Shown: piece by piece, positions 39,206 through 48,699 of the stretch
How the letters are laid out: each line of letters opens with the position of its first letter
How positions within the stretch are numbered: position 1 is the first letter of the stretch
From: Ascidia mentula
Lineage: Eukaryota; Chordata; Ascidiacea; Phlebobranchia; Ascidiidae
DNA length: 64,000 nucleotides
Reading direction: 5' to 3'
Assembly: GCA_947561715.1 (NCBI GenBank)
Contig: OX387200.1
Location: 5,706,501 to 5,770,500 of the forward strand
Made by a program: the position numbers and the translations under genes
The notes under the pieces: model-generated
The model's input: only the letters and a program-made list of their open reading frames with translations
The model's database searches: none
What the model was told of the DNA's origin: nothing

Positions 39206-40029
39206 TTAAGATCTAAAATATTTGCGCTTAAATTCGTTTTCCCGGCGTCGCTGAAAGACGCCGTAGAAAAAATTTGTCTGTTGCGTAGGTGTAGGTATAT
39301 CCATGACCTCTGGGTAGCAAGCCACTACTTTCATCAAAGCAATGACATCACCTTCAGCTGTATGCGAACTGGGAGGTACAGCTCCATCGAAGCACAATGC
39401 GATAAACCTAAATCGGCCAAACGCCTCACGTGTTTGAAGGCGAGAAAGGAGTCGAAGGACGTGACATGAGAAAGTGATCTCCTCACTTCATCGAACGGTT
39501 CCAGATGTTTTGCCAGTACGTCGAAATCAAACTTGTTTCCAGAGTGGGCAACGAGACAGACTGGTCCAGAGTGTGATTGAATGAACTTGCAAACAGCATT
39601 CGCCACGTCTTCATTGAAAGAACTTTTCTTGCTTCTTGTCAACATCGATCGTTTCAACCACGATAATCCACTTGTCTCTTTGTTAATTTCTATCAAGGGA
39701 TCTACAGCCAACCTTAACATATCGTGTTGACTCGGAATTGTTCCTTTTGGAGCTGACACGAGATTATCTTTGGTCACTTTCACCATGCAAATCTCAGTAA
39801 TCTTACGTGTGTCTAAACCTGTAGCTTCCAAATCCAAAAATATCAACGCTTTCTCGGTTGAAACTGCTCGATCAGTCAAAAGTGTAATCGGTTTTACACC
39901 TGTGTAGCGAAGTTTAGAAAACGGCCTCGGTAACAAATAGTCCAGGAAGTTAGTTTGGTTTTGCTTAATCCACTGAATGATAGAAAAATCATTACTACGA
40001 AGAAGACGACGAGTAGCCTGCTCTAACAC
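39206..40029 (-). pseudogene. T6: TREX-like copy lacking the pseudo-domain, frameshifted
   Basis: Covers only the linker and exonuclease half. Exo I and Exo II are intact; then a small deletion relative to T14 (near 39400) shifts the frame, and Exo III with the C-terminus continues in 39397-39206. The open frame begins LEQATRRLLRS, which is antisense to the last codons and UTR of peptide gene D, not TREX sequence. It has no good ATG at its start. It is probably not functional. Confidence 0.85.
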
Positions 40030-40353
40030 TGTTTTCTTGTTTGTACAATACCATAGTAGTCACTAAGAGTGTTTTTATTTGTGGTGCATTTAATTGTTAA
40101 AAAGCAAAGCTTTGCAGCGCAATAGGTAAACGTTTGCAAAATCGGACGCATAATTGCATGGCACTAGAAAGCATTGTCCAAAATCGATACATCGATTATA
40201 TTTAACCACTGAGGTGAAAAATACTTGTAAATGTAAGAACTCCTTTTCACAACAAATTGAATTCAGAAAAATCTAACAAATAGAGGGAAAGTTTGTAGTT
40301 TTTTTAACATTACAAAATGTTTCATTAAATTCGGCCCGGTCGAATTCTTCAGT
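39995..40353. repeat. Shared flank block, copy 2
   Basis: Copy of the peptide D tail plus T1 3' flank (28705-29078), here joined to the 5' side of T6 and the 3' side of T7. Confidence 0.85.
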
Positions 40354-41583
40354 CTATAATCCAGCGCGACGATAAACCCCCTGCAACAGATTGCCTTGCT
40401 TTACTGTACTGAGTGTCTTAGGGTTGCAAGCCACCACTTTCATCAACGCCATCACATCACCCTCAGCTGTGTGTGAATTCGGTATTTCCGCTCCATCGAA
40501 GCAACTTTCGTAAAGGGCGGCCAAACCTAGTCTACGTCGACCGGGCATGTGTCTAAACCCAACATACGTGTCATAGGAGCTCACATGCTGAATTGTGCGT
40601 TTCTGAAATTTGTGGGAATCCAGATGTGAAACTAGTACATCAAAATCAAAATTGTTTCCAGAGTGAGCCAAAATACACACTGGATTCTTGCTTCTGGTAA
40701 TAAACTGACACACAGCTGTTGCCACATCCCCATCGAAAGACTTCTTTTTGCTTCGTGTTATCATCGAACGATTCAAGTGTGATAATTCACTTGCTTCCTT
40801 GTTAACTTCTATCAATGGGTCAACAGCTAACCTCAACATCTCGTAGTCGTCTGGAATTGTTCCTTTATCACAGGAGAAAAGCTTTTCTTTTTTGACTCTA
40901 ACCATGCAAATCTCGGTAATTTTACGGGTGTCCAGACCAGTTGCTTCTAAGTCTAGGAATATTAGGTCGTTGCGGTTTGATACAAACCGACCTCTACGAC
41001 GCACAAAGTTTGGTATTTTATGATTTGAACAGTCAAGACTAGAGAAGTTTTTGAAACTCAGAGATTCAAGAAAAGTGTTCTCGTGTGACTTCACATGATC
41101 GATGATGGAGAATTGATCGTTTGAATCCTTTTTAGAAACTTGTGCATCGTTGTTGGTTTCGGAAAGAGTCTTGATTCGCTTTTCAGGAGGAAAAGGTATT
41201 TCGCTGTTGTTGCCCACATAGCTTGCGTACAAAACGTTTAACGGCAGCGCACGTGATGCAGTCTCCAGGTTTTGCTTAAGTGACTTAAGCTCATTTGTCT
41301 TCTCATCCTCAACAAGCAAACATATCGGCTGTGCTTGCAAATGCAAGAATTTGGATACCAGCTCGTAAGCGCTATTATCAAAACCGTGGGACTGACAGGT
41401 CATTCTCAACTTATCTACGATCCTTGGTTTCGCTTCGGCTCGAAGTTCATCAACGTGAATAGAAACTAAGTTGATTTCAGCAGAAATATCGAGTGAACAT
41501 CCAGCATTCACGAACACTAAAGAGCTGGCCTGTATTTCTGGGCTTAGTTTTCTTTTCAAGTTTGAACTAGTGCTTGTAGCCAT
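40354..41583 (-). CDS. T7: full-length TREX-like exonuclease with N-terminal pseudo-domain
   Basis: Single exon, 409 residues. The N-terminal half is nearly the same as T5. The catalytic residues D211/E213, D313 and H371/D376 are present (DLEATG, AHSGNNFDFDVL, HTAEGD). It ends shortly after the domain (GVYRRAGL) as T1 and T9 do, without the acidic tail of T5. The pseudo-domain aligns with the catalytic one, but where that has DLEATG it reads VNAGCS. The 5' flank is the same as that of T5 (38198-38400), so the promoter may be shared in kind. Probably an active 3'-5' exonuclease. Confidence 0.85.
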   Translation of the reverse strand: MATSTSSNLKRKLSPEIQASSLVFVNAGCSLDISAEINLVSIHVDELRAEAKPRIVDKLRMTCQSHGFDNSAYELVSKFLHLQAQPICLLVEDEKTNELKSLKQNLETASRALPLNVLYASYVGNNSEIPFPPEKRIKTLSETNNDAQVSKKDSNDQFSIIDHVKSHENTFLESLSFKNFSSLDCSNHKIPNFVRRRGRFVSNRNDLIFLDLEATGLDTRKITEICMVRVKKEKLFSCDKGTIPDDYEMLRLAVDPLIEVNKEASELSHLNRSMITRSKKKSFDGDVATAVCQFITRSKNPVCILAHSGNNFDFDVLVSHLDSHKFQKRTIQHVSSYDTYVGFRHMPGRRRLGLAALYESCFDGAEIPNSHTAEGDVMALMKVVACNPKTLSTVKQGNLLQGVYRRAGL

Positions 41584-42366
41584 AGCTGTCAGATGCTCAC
41601 ATTCACCTCAGTACTGATAACGCACATTCGTTTGTTACGCCTGCTTGCATACCCCACAAAATGTTACGATACTTAAACGCGAAACCGGGCGTTCCTTCAC
41701 AATGGCACAAACACGTCACAAAAGTCACTGACATTTAAACTTGAATCACCTGAAAGCGAGGTAATTTAGTTTTCTTTTTAACGGAAATTACAAACTCATG
41801 AAAACACTATTCAATTGTTCACGTAAGTTGGCCATACATTGAAAGTTGTTGCATATCTGTATTTAATTAAAATTAAATTGCATTAAAAGTGGTACCATCA
41901 TGTGAAACTGGCAAAACATTTAGTATAAGGGTCTGTGGTGATGTTAATTAAACTAAAGCTTCACTGTTGAAACTGTTCCATAAAGCTGATGTAATAAACT
42001 AATGTTGTTTTTAGCGTCGCTTAATTAGTTGATTAATGCTATTAGTCACGTAGCGTGACTGCAATTCTTCACAAAGTAGGGTTACGTGGTTCTGTGTCAC
42101 TTTTTATCATCCCAGGCAAACTTAACCTTATTGCGGTTAAACAAGAGGTTGCCGTACTTTTATTACATATATTTTCAAATATCCACATCCATAACAAACA
42201 CAAAATAAAGCTAAAATACATTATATCGGAAAACAAGTTTTTAATGCGAGTAAAACAACAAAAATAAAGGTATCATTAGGTTTGCAGGCTTGGCAGCCCA
42301 GGCATTGCAGCCTAGCTGGATCAGCCACTTTTTCCTGACAAGTCGGAGCAAGATTTGAAAAATCAA

Positions 42367-42439
42367 GCTCCCGGTGAGGTTTGAACTCACGACCCTGGGC
42401 TAACCAGGCCCAACGCTCTACCAACTGAGCTACAGGAGC
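42367..42439 (-). tRNA. tRNA-like sequence, anticodon GGT, inside a repeat
   Basis: 73 bases fold as a full cloverleaf: seven-base acceptor stem (GCTCCTG with CGGGAGC), TAGCTCAGTTGGTAGAGC D arm, TGGGC/GCCCA anticodon stem with loop CTGGTTA, and a GTGAG/CTCAC T arm. The anticodon would be GGT (Thr), which eukaryotic tRNA sets normally lack. It is therefore probably a repeat-borne tRNA relic rather than a working gene. Confidence 0.5.
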
Positions 42440-42741
42440 TCAGTGGTTTCACGGGGTATACTGTGGCCAAGGTACACTGGTGCGCTTGCGCACAACTTGC
42501 CAGGCAACCTTCACATATACGTAGGGGATCTCTACCACCGTATCAGATAACGCAGTAATATTTCATGCAATGGCATGATTGGCAGGATCGCCCCACTGCG
42601 CAGGTCCTTGCTTGGCGATCACAGCTATCGTATCGAGATCATTAGGTTTGCAGGCTTGGCAGCCCAGGCATTGCAGCCTGGCAAGTTGTGCGCAAGCGCA
42701 CCAGTGTACCTTGGCCACAGTATACCCCGTGAAACCACTGA

Positions 42742-42814
42742 GCTCCTGTAGCTCAGTTGGTAGAGCGTTGGGCCTGGTTAGCCCAGGGTCGTGAGTTCAA
42801 ACCTCACCGGGAGC
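42742..42814 (+). tRNA. tRNA-like sequence, anticodon GGT, inside a repeat
   Basis: Identical cloverleaf to the one at 42367-42439 but on the opposite strand; the second arm of the inverted repeat. The same doubts apply. Confidence 0.5.
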
Positions 42815-43242
42815 TTGATTTTTCAAATCTTGCTCCGACTTGTCAGGAAAAAGTGGCTGATCCAGCTAGGCTGCAATGCCTGGGCTGCCAAGCCTGCAAA
42901 CCTAATGATCTCCATACGATAGCTGTGATCGCCAAGCAAGGACCTGCGCAGTGGGGCGATCCTGCCAATCATGCCATTGCATGAAATATTACTGCGTGAA
43001 AAATAAAGGTATTACGTATTTCTGTTTCTCGCTATTCAGTTTAAAAGTGCAACTTTTTGATCCACAAAATATCTAAACCGAAAACTTTGCTGAAATATCT
43101 TTCATAGTCATTTTCAAGGGTGATTATAAGAAACGATATTCATCATTCGTTGCAGTAAAAGTGGAATAGAGACATCATACAGTTTAGTTTCTTAAAATAT
43201 TTACATAAGAAGGGGACGTATTAAGGTATTTTTCCATGGAAT

Positions 43243-44066
43243 TTAAGATCCAAAATATTTGCGCTTAAATTCGTTTTCCCGGCGTCGCTGAAAGACGCCA
43301 AAGAAAAAATTTGTCTGCTGCGTAGGTGCAGGTCTATCCATGACCTCTGGGTAGCAAGCCACCACTTTCATCAAGCACCTTCAGCTGTATGCGAGCTGGG
43401 AGGTACAGCTCCATCGAAGCACAATGCGTAAAGCTTCGATAAACCTAAATCGGCCAAACGCCTCACGTGTTTGAAGGCGAGAAAGGAGTCGAAGGACGTG
43501 ACATGAGAAAGTGATCTCCTCACTTCATCGAACGGTTCCAGATGTTTTGCCAGCACGTCGAAATCAAACTTGTTTCCAGAGTGGGCAACGAGACAAACTG
43601 GTCCAGAGTGTCTTTCAATGAACTTGCAAACAGCAGTCGCCACGTCTGCATTGAAAGAACTTTTCTGGCTTCTTGTCAACATCGATCGTTTCAACCCCGA
43701 TAATCCACTTGCCTCTTTGTTAATTTCTATCAAGGGATCTACAGCCAACCTTAACATATCGTGTTGACTCGGAATTGTTCCTTTTGGAGCTGACACGAGA
43801 TTATCTTTGGTCACTTTCACCATGCCAATCTCAGTAATCTTACGTGTGTCTAAACCTGTAGCTTCCAAATCCAAAAATATCAACGCTTTCTCGGTTGAAA
43901 CTGCTCGATCAGTCAAAAGTGTAATCGGTTTTACACCTGTGTAGCGAAGTTTAGAAAACGGCCTCGGTAACAAATAGTCCAGGAAGTTAGTTTGGTTTTG
44001 CTTAATCCACTGAATGATAGAAAAATCATTGCTACGAAGAAGACGACGAGTAGCCTGCTCTAACAC
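43243..44066 (-). pseudogene. T8: TREX-like copy lacking the pseudo-domain, broken at Exo III
   Basis: Sister of T6 with the same peptide-D-antisense start (LEQATRRLLRS). Exo I and Exo II are intact. A deletion of about 14 bases near 43373 removes the Asp of HTAEGD and shifts the frame; homology continues to 43243. Probably not functional. Confidence 0.85.
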
Positions 44067-44396
44067 TGTTTTCTTGTTTGTACAATACCATAGTAGTCAC
44101 CCAATAAAATCACTAAGAGTGTTTTTATTTGTGGTGCATTTAATTGTTAAAAGGCAAAGCTTTGCAGCGCAATAGGAAACGTTTGCAAAATCCGACGCAT
44201 AATTGCATGGCACTAGAAAGCATTGTCCAAAATCGATACATCGATTATATTTAACCACTGAGGTGACAAATACTTGTAAATGTAAGAACTCCTTTTCACA
44301 ACAAATTGAATTCAGAAAAATCTAATAAATAGAGGGAAAGTTTGTAGTTTTCATTACAAATGTTTCATCAAATTCGGCCCGGTCGAATTCTTCAGT
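44032..44396. repeat. Shared flank block, copy 3
   Basis: Third copy of the peptide D tail plus T1 3' flank. It keeps AATAAAATCAC, which the copy at 39995 has lost. Confidence 0.85.
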
Positions 44397-45767
44397 CTAT
44401 AATCCAGCGCGACGATAAACTCCCTGCAACAGATTGCCTTTCTTTACTGTACTGAGTGTCTTAGGGTTGCAAGCCACCACTTTCATCAACGCCATCACAT
44501 CACCCTCAGCTGTGTGTGAATTCGGTATTTCCGCTCCATCGAAGCAACTTTCGTAAAGGGCGGCCAAACCTAGTCTACGTCGACCGGGCATGTGTCTAAA
44601 CCCAACATACGTGTCATAGGAGCTCACATGCTGAATTGTGCGTTTCTGAAAATTGTGGGAATACAGATGTGAAACTAGTACATCAAAATCAAACTGGTTT
44701 CCAGAGTGAGCCAACATACACACTGGATTCTTGCTTCTGGTAATAAACTGACACACAGCTGTTGCTACATCCCCATCGAAAGACTTCTTATTGCTTCGTG
44801 TTATCATCGAACGATTCAAGTGTGATAATTCACTTGCTACCTTGTTTACTTCCATTACAGGGTCCACAGCTAGCCTCAGCATCTCGTAGTCGTCTGGAAT
44901 TATTCCTTTATCACAGGAGAAAAGCTTTTCTTTCGTGACTCTAGCCATGCAAATCTCGGTTATTTTACGGGTGTCCATACCAGTTGCTTCTAAGTCTAGG
45001 AATATTAGGTCGTTGCAAGTTGTTGCAGACTGTGCAGTCGATCGCATGGGTTTCGGCCTGATATAATTTGAACAGTCAAGATTGGAGAAGTTTTTGAAAC
45101 ACAGAGATTCAAGAAAAGTGTTCTCGTGTGACTTCACATGGTCGATAATGGAGAATTGATCGTTTGAATCTTTCTCACAAGCTTTTGCATCGCTTATGGT
45201 TTCGGAAGTAGTTTTGATTCGCTTTTCAATGGGAAAAAATATTTCGCTGCTGTTGCCCACGTAGCTTGCATGCAAAATATCTGGAGACAGTGTGCAGGAC
45301 GTAGTATATTTTTGCGATATTGCCTCAGCGCTTGGGCCACGGATAGAAGCAGTCTTGGCTTGCTTAGCAGGCGGAAGAGCGCTTGGAACCTGCTCTTGCG
45401 TGAACGATGCATAACAGATGCCTTCCGGTACCTTACAATATGAGGCTTCTAAATGTAGTTTAAGTGATTTCAGTTGATCAATCTGGTCTTCTTCAACAAG
45501 CAAACAAACAGGATGGGCTTGCAGTTTCAAGAATAATGCTATCTGCTCATATACGCCATCTTCAAAACCCGTCGACCGAGAAGTTAGCCTCAACTTATCT
45601 ACAACTCTTAGTTCGTCCTCTCTTTTCAGTTCTTCGACGTGAATAGCAACTAGTTCAACATCACTTGAAATATCAGATTGTCATCCAGCACTTATGAACA
45701 CCAAGGAGCTGAGTTGTAATTCTGTGTCTAGTTTTCTTTTTAGGTTTAAACTATTGCTATCGGCCAT
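44397..45767 (-). pseudogene. T9: hybrid TREX-like gene with one nonsense codon
   Basis: The 5' part, including the ATG at 45767, matches T2; from about residue 154 the sequence changes to the T5/T7 type. The switch is out of register: the end of the pseudo-domain occurs twice (GICYASFTQEQ and later ILHASYVGNSSE). A TGA at 45681-45683 replaces the Cys codon of NAGC near the start. After it the frame is open for the rest, with D/E in DLEATG, AHSGNQFDFDVL and HTAEGD all intact. Translation from the internal ATG at 45593 would keep the catalytic half and most of the pseudo-domain. It may be a recent pseudogene or may start internally. Confidence 0.8.
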
Positions 45768-45809
45768 AGTTTCAGTTGGTAGGTTGCAATTCAGTATGTT
45801 TATTACCAC

Positions 45810-46710
45810 AGTTATATGTAGTAAGACATTAGTTTACCTAAAGACAAAGTGCCTGGTGACTTTATTGTACCATACTGTCAGTAATATTCCACCGCCTCGT
45901 TCTGTCGTTAAAACTACAAATGGCAAATATACGTATGTTGATTTTTGCGTTGTTGCTCATCGGAACAAAATACCGTAGGTGTTAATCACATTCGGTGACG
46001 TTTGCGTTGGACAACTTCCTGGCTCTGCCTGTGGTAAAGACTATTAAAAACAAGCATGCAATGACAAACACTTTACTTCATGCGTCACATCACGTACGTA
46101 TTATATGTGGGAGACACATTTCACCAGGACTAGGCAAACATCCAGCCGGGAACCTAATTGCCCGACGCGCCATTCTTAGCATGGTTTGCTTGAACATTGC
46201 CGCATTTCTCATCTATTTTTTAGGTTTGAGCATTTGAATGTTCTGTATGCTGCAGATATTTTTGAAACAAAAGGATACCTACCACGTATTAGCTTTATCA
46301 AATAAAGTAGACCTAAAGTAGACGTCCTGTAAGGACCTGCAAGAGCCTTTTTTATTAGCTCGTGGATAAACATGGACTTTCGAGACCGTATTTTTGATTT
46401 GGTACTCGATCAAAAATATCTACTTATACAAAAATGTTCAAACACACATAATTACACGTGTGATTCGTTGTTTATTGGATCAAATTTCGGTGATTTTAAT
46501 GCATATGCAATTACATTGATCAACGATAATTGCATGACAAAGACAGTTTCATAAATAATCAATTTTCCAATGTACATTATTACTTTTATGTTAACATACT
46601 GAGACATAACTAGTGCCAAAAAACATTTACAATACTCAAACTAAACAAACATGGGATAGAATTTGTTACTGTTTACTATTTGCATTAGTTTTGCACTACA
46701 ATTTTGCGTT
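45810..46710. repeat. Shared flank block between T9 and T10
   Basis: Nearly identical to 31782-32669 (between T2 and T3). No gene is seen. Confidence 0.85.
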
Positions 46711-47934
46711 TTAGCGCTCATTACGTCGACTGAAAACACCCTCGAAAAAATTTGATTCACGAGCGGTGGTCAACGCCGCTGGGTGGCAGGCTACCACTTT
46801 CATTAATGCAATGGCGTGACTCTCAGCTGTGTGAGCACCGGGTGGTGTAGATACACCAAAACAACATTGGTAGAGCCGTGCTAACCCTAAACCTCCCCAC
46901 CTTCTAGGCATGTTCTTGAAACCGAAGAAGGTGTCATAAGAATGGACATGTCGAAGCAAGCGTCTCACTTCACTAAAGGGTTCCAGATGCGAACCCAGAA
47001 AATCGAAATCAAACCTGTTTCCGGAATGTGCGACGAGACAGACTGGGCCAGAGTGTGTTTCAATGAACTTGCACACAGCAGTCGCCACGTCTTCATTGAA
47101 AGAACTTTTCTTGCTTCTTGTCAGCATCGATCGTTTCAATCCCGATAATCCACTTGCCTCTTCGTTAATTTCTATCAAGGGATCTACAGCCAACCTTAAC
47201 ATATCGAGTTGACTCGGAATTGTTCCTTTTGGAGCTGACACGAGATTATCTTTGGTCACCTTCACCATGCAAATCTCAGTAATCTTACGTGTGTCTAAAC
47301 CTGTAGCTTCCAAGTCCAAAAATATCAAAGCTTTCTGGGTTGAAGTTGCTTCATCAATTGTAATGGTGTTTACCTCAACCCCTGTGCAGTCAAGCCTAGA
47401 GAAAGGTTGTGGTGACAACGAATCAAAAAATGCAGTTTGGTTTTGCCTTATCCACTGAATGACAGAAACTTTGTTGCGTTTTTTCTGCTTTTTTTTGTCC
47501 GGACTTTGGAGTGATACAGATGCACCTTTGGCTTGTTTTGAAGGCGGAAGGGAGCTTAGAACTTGCTCTTTTTTAAAGAAAGCATAACAAAGGCCTTGAG
47601 GTAGCGTGCAATGCGAGGCTTCTAAATTCAGTTTGAGTGATTTGAGTTGATCTGTCTTTTCATCTTTCACAAGCAAACAAACAGGCTGGGCTTGCAGTTT
47701 CAAGAAATGGGCAATCTGCTGATAAACGCCCTGTTCAAAACCCGTCGACTGGTGTGTCAGTTTTAACTTGTCAACGACTCGTATATTAGATTCGGATTTT
47801 AGCTCTTCGGTGTGAATGGCAACTAGTTTAATAGATTTATCAGCTTTGCATCCTGCATTTAAGAACACCAGAGAGCTGGGCTTTATTTCTTTGCTTAGTT
47901 TTCTTTTCAAGTTTGAACTAGTGCTTGTTGCCAT
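46711..47934 (-). CDS. T10: full-length TREX-like protein, Exo III Asp replaced by His
   Basis: Single exon, 407 residues, intact from ATG to stop. The pseudo-domain is residues 20-120 (SSLVFLNAGCKADKS), followed by a Lys-rich linker (KKKQKKRNKVS). D207/E209 of DLEATG and AHSGNRFDFDFL are present, but Exo III reads HTAESH with His at residue 373 where the Asp of HTAEGD belongs. T3 shares this change, so it predates their split. In human TREX1 the equivalent D200 changes, including D200H, abolish activity and act dominantly. T10 is therefore probably a DNA-binding, catalytically poor paralogue. Its flanks match those of T3. Confidence 0.85.
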   Translation of the reverse strand: MATSTSSNLKRKLSKEIKPSSLVFLNAGCKADKSIKLVAIHTEELKSESNIRVVDKLKLTHQSTGFEQGVYQQIAHFLKLQAQPVCLLVKDEKTDQLKSLKLNLEASHCTLPQGLCYAFFKKEQVLSSLPPSKQAKGASVSLQSPDKKKQKKRNKVSVIQWIRQNQTAFFDSLSPQPFSRLDCTGVEVNTITIDEATSTQKALIFLDLEATGLDTRKITEICMVKVTKDNLVSAPKGTIPSQLDMLRLAVDPLIEINEEASGLSGLKRSMLTRSKKSSFNEDVATAVCKFIETHSGPVCLVAHSGNRFDFDFLGSHLEPFSEVRRLLRHVHSYDTFFGFKNMPRRWGGLGLARLYQCCFGVSTPPGAHTAESHAIALMKVVACHPAALTTARESNFFEGVFSRRNER

Positions 47935-48699
47935 AGCTGTCAGTTGCCCACCTTCACCTATGTACTGCTGAAGCGGATTCGTTAGTTACGCCCCTTTGTT
48001 TACCACAGAATGTAACGAGACGTTTGTATGCCAGAAGGGGATAACCCGGTGTCCTTGTACACCCCCATTGTTCCACATCGAGAGTTTTACCAGTGCGTGT
48101 ACAAATACCATTGTTGCCACGGTCATGCATGAAGCAACTTCTTTCAGTTGTTGTGGTTTTGTTTGATATTGGCTGTGACGATATTTACTGTACAGAAATA
48201 ACACAGACGCTGGTAATTTTGAGAGCAAAGTGCAATCGAAAGAAACTTTCCACAGGCAAACAATTGTTTCGCGCGTCACAAGTGCGTGTGTTGCGGCAAA
48301 CACAAACCCTTATATCTCGACCCGACAATGTAACGGTCTTGCCACGTGCGCTAGATCCGTTCCAACATCGAACCAATCAAAAAAGGTTAAACCACAACGC
48401 AGATTCAATAAAATCACCCACACCCTGTGGTCGTGGTTTACTTTATAAACTACAAAACTTGTTGAAAAAAATGTTTAATAACACCACACGCAAAGAAATC
48501 AAATAGGCGTTTCAGGGTAAAGTTTGAGAATCACCAACCAATACTGAATAATCAAATCAAATCATATTTTCCACGTGTAAATGGTTAAAACACATGTGTC
48601 ATAAACTTGACATATATACAATTTACCGTCGATGTAGGGTCAATTTCGATGTAACTTCCCGACATCGCTGAAAGGTTCCATAAAAAAAATGGAATGGGC
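47935..48699. repeat. Shared flank block 5' of T10
   Basis: Counterpart of 33892-34734, with a single copy of the 102-base segment. No gene is seen. Confidence 0.75.

Larger units (their letters stand above)
42269..43000. mobile_element. tRNA-bearing repeat, two copies in inverted order
   Basis: Inserted in the flank between T7 and T8; the related flank at 38960 lacks it. A 14-base direct repeat, AAAAATAAAGGTAT, is at both ends. Two related copies face each other, each with a tRNA-like core (42367-42439 minus, 42742-42814 plus), so most of the insertion is a large inverted repeat. The tRNA-like part sits in the middle of each copy, unlike the 5' head of a classic SINE. Confidence 0.75.
41584..43242. 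repeat. Shared flank block between T7 and T8
   Basis: Counterpart of 38198-39205, lengthened by the inserted tRNA-bearing repeat. No other gene is seen. Confidence 0.8.

Noticed and set aside
42367-42814. The two cloverleaf sequences as working tRNA-Thr genes
   Set aside because: They lie inside a mobile repeat and would have a GGT anticodon, which eukaryotic tRNA-Thr sets normally lack. Listed as tRNA-like only.
42221-42984. Two protein frames containing a shared MVERWAWLAQGREFK segment
   Set aside because: They are the tRNA-like cores read as protein in the two arms of the inverted repeat.
45681-45683. TGA in place of a Cys codon in T9 as a possible selenocysteine codon
   Set aside because: No SECIS-like structure was seen in the 3' flank, the residue lies in a dead domain, and sister copies have Cys. 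A plain nonsense change is simpler.
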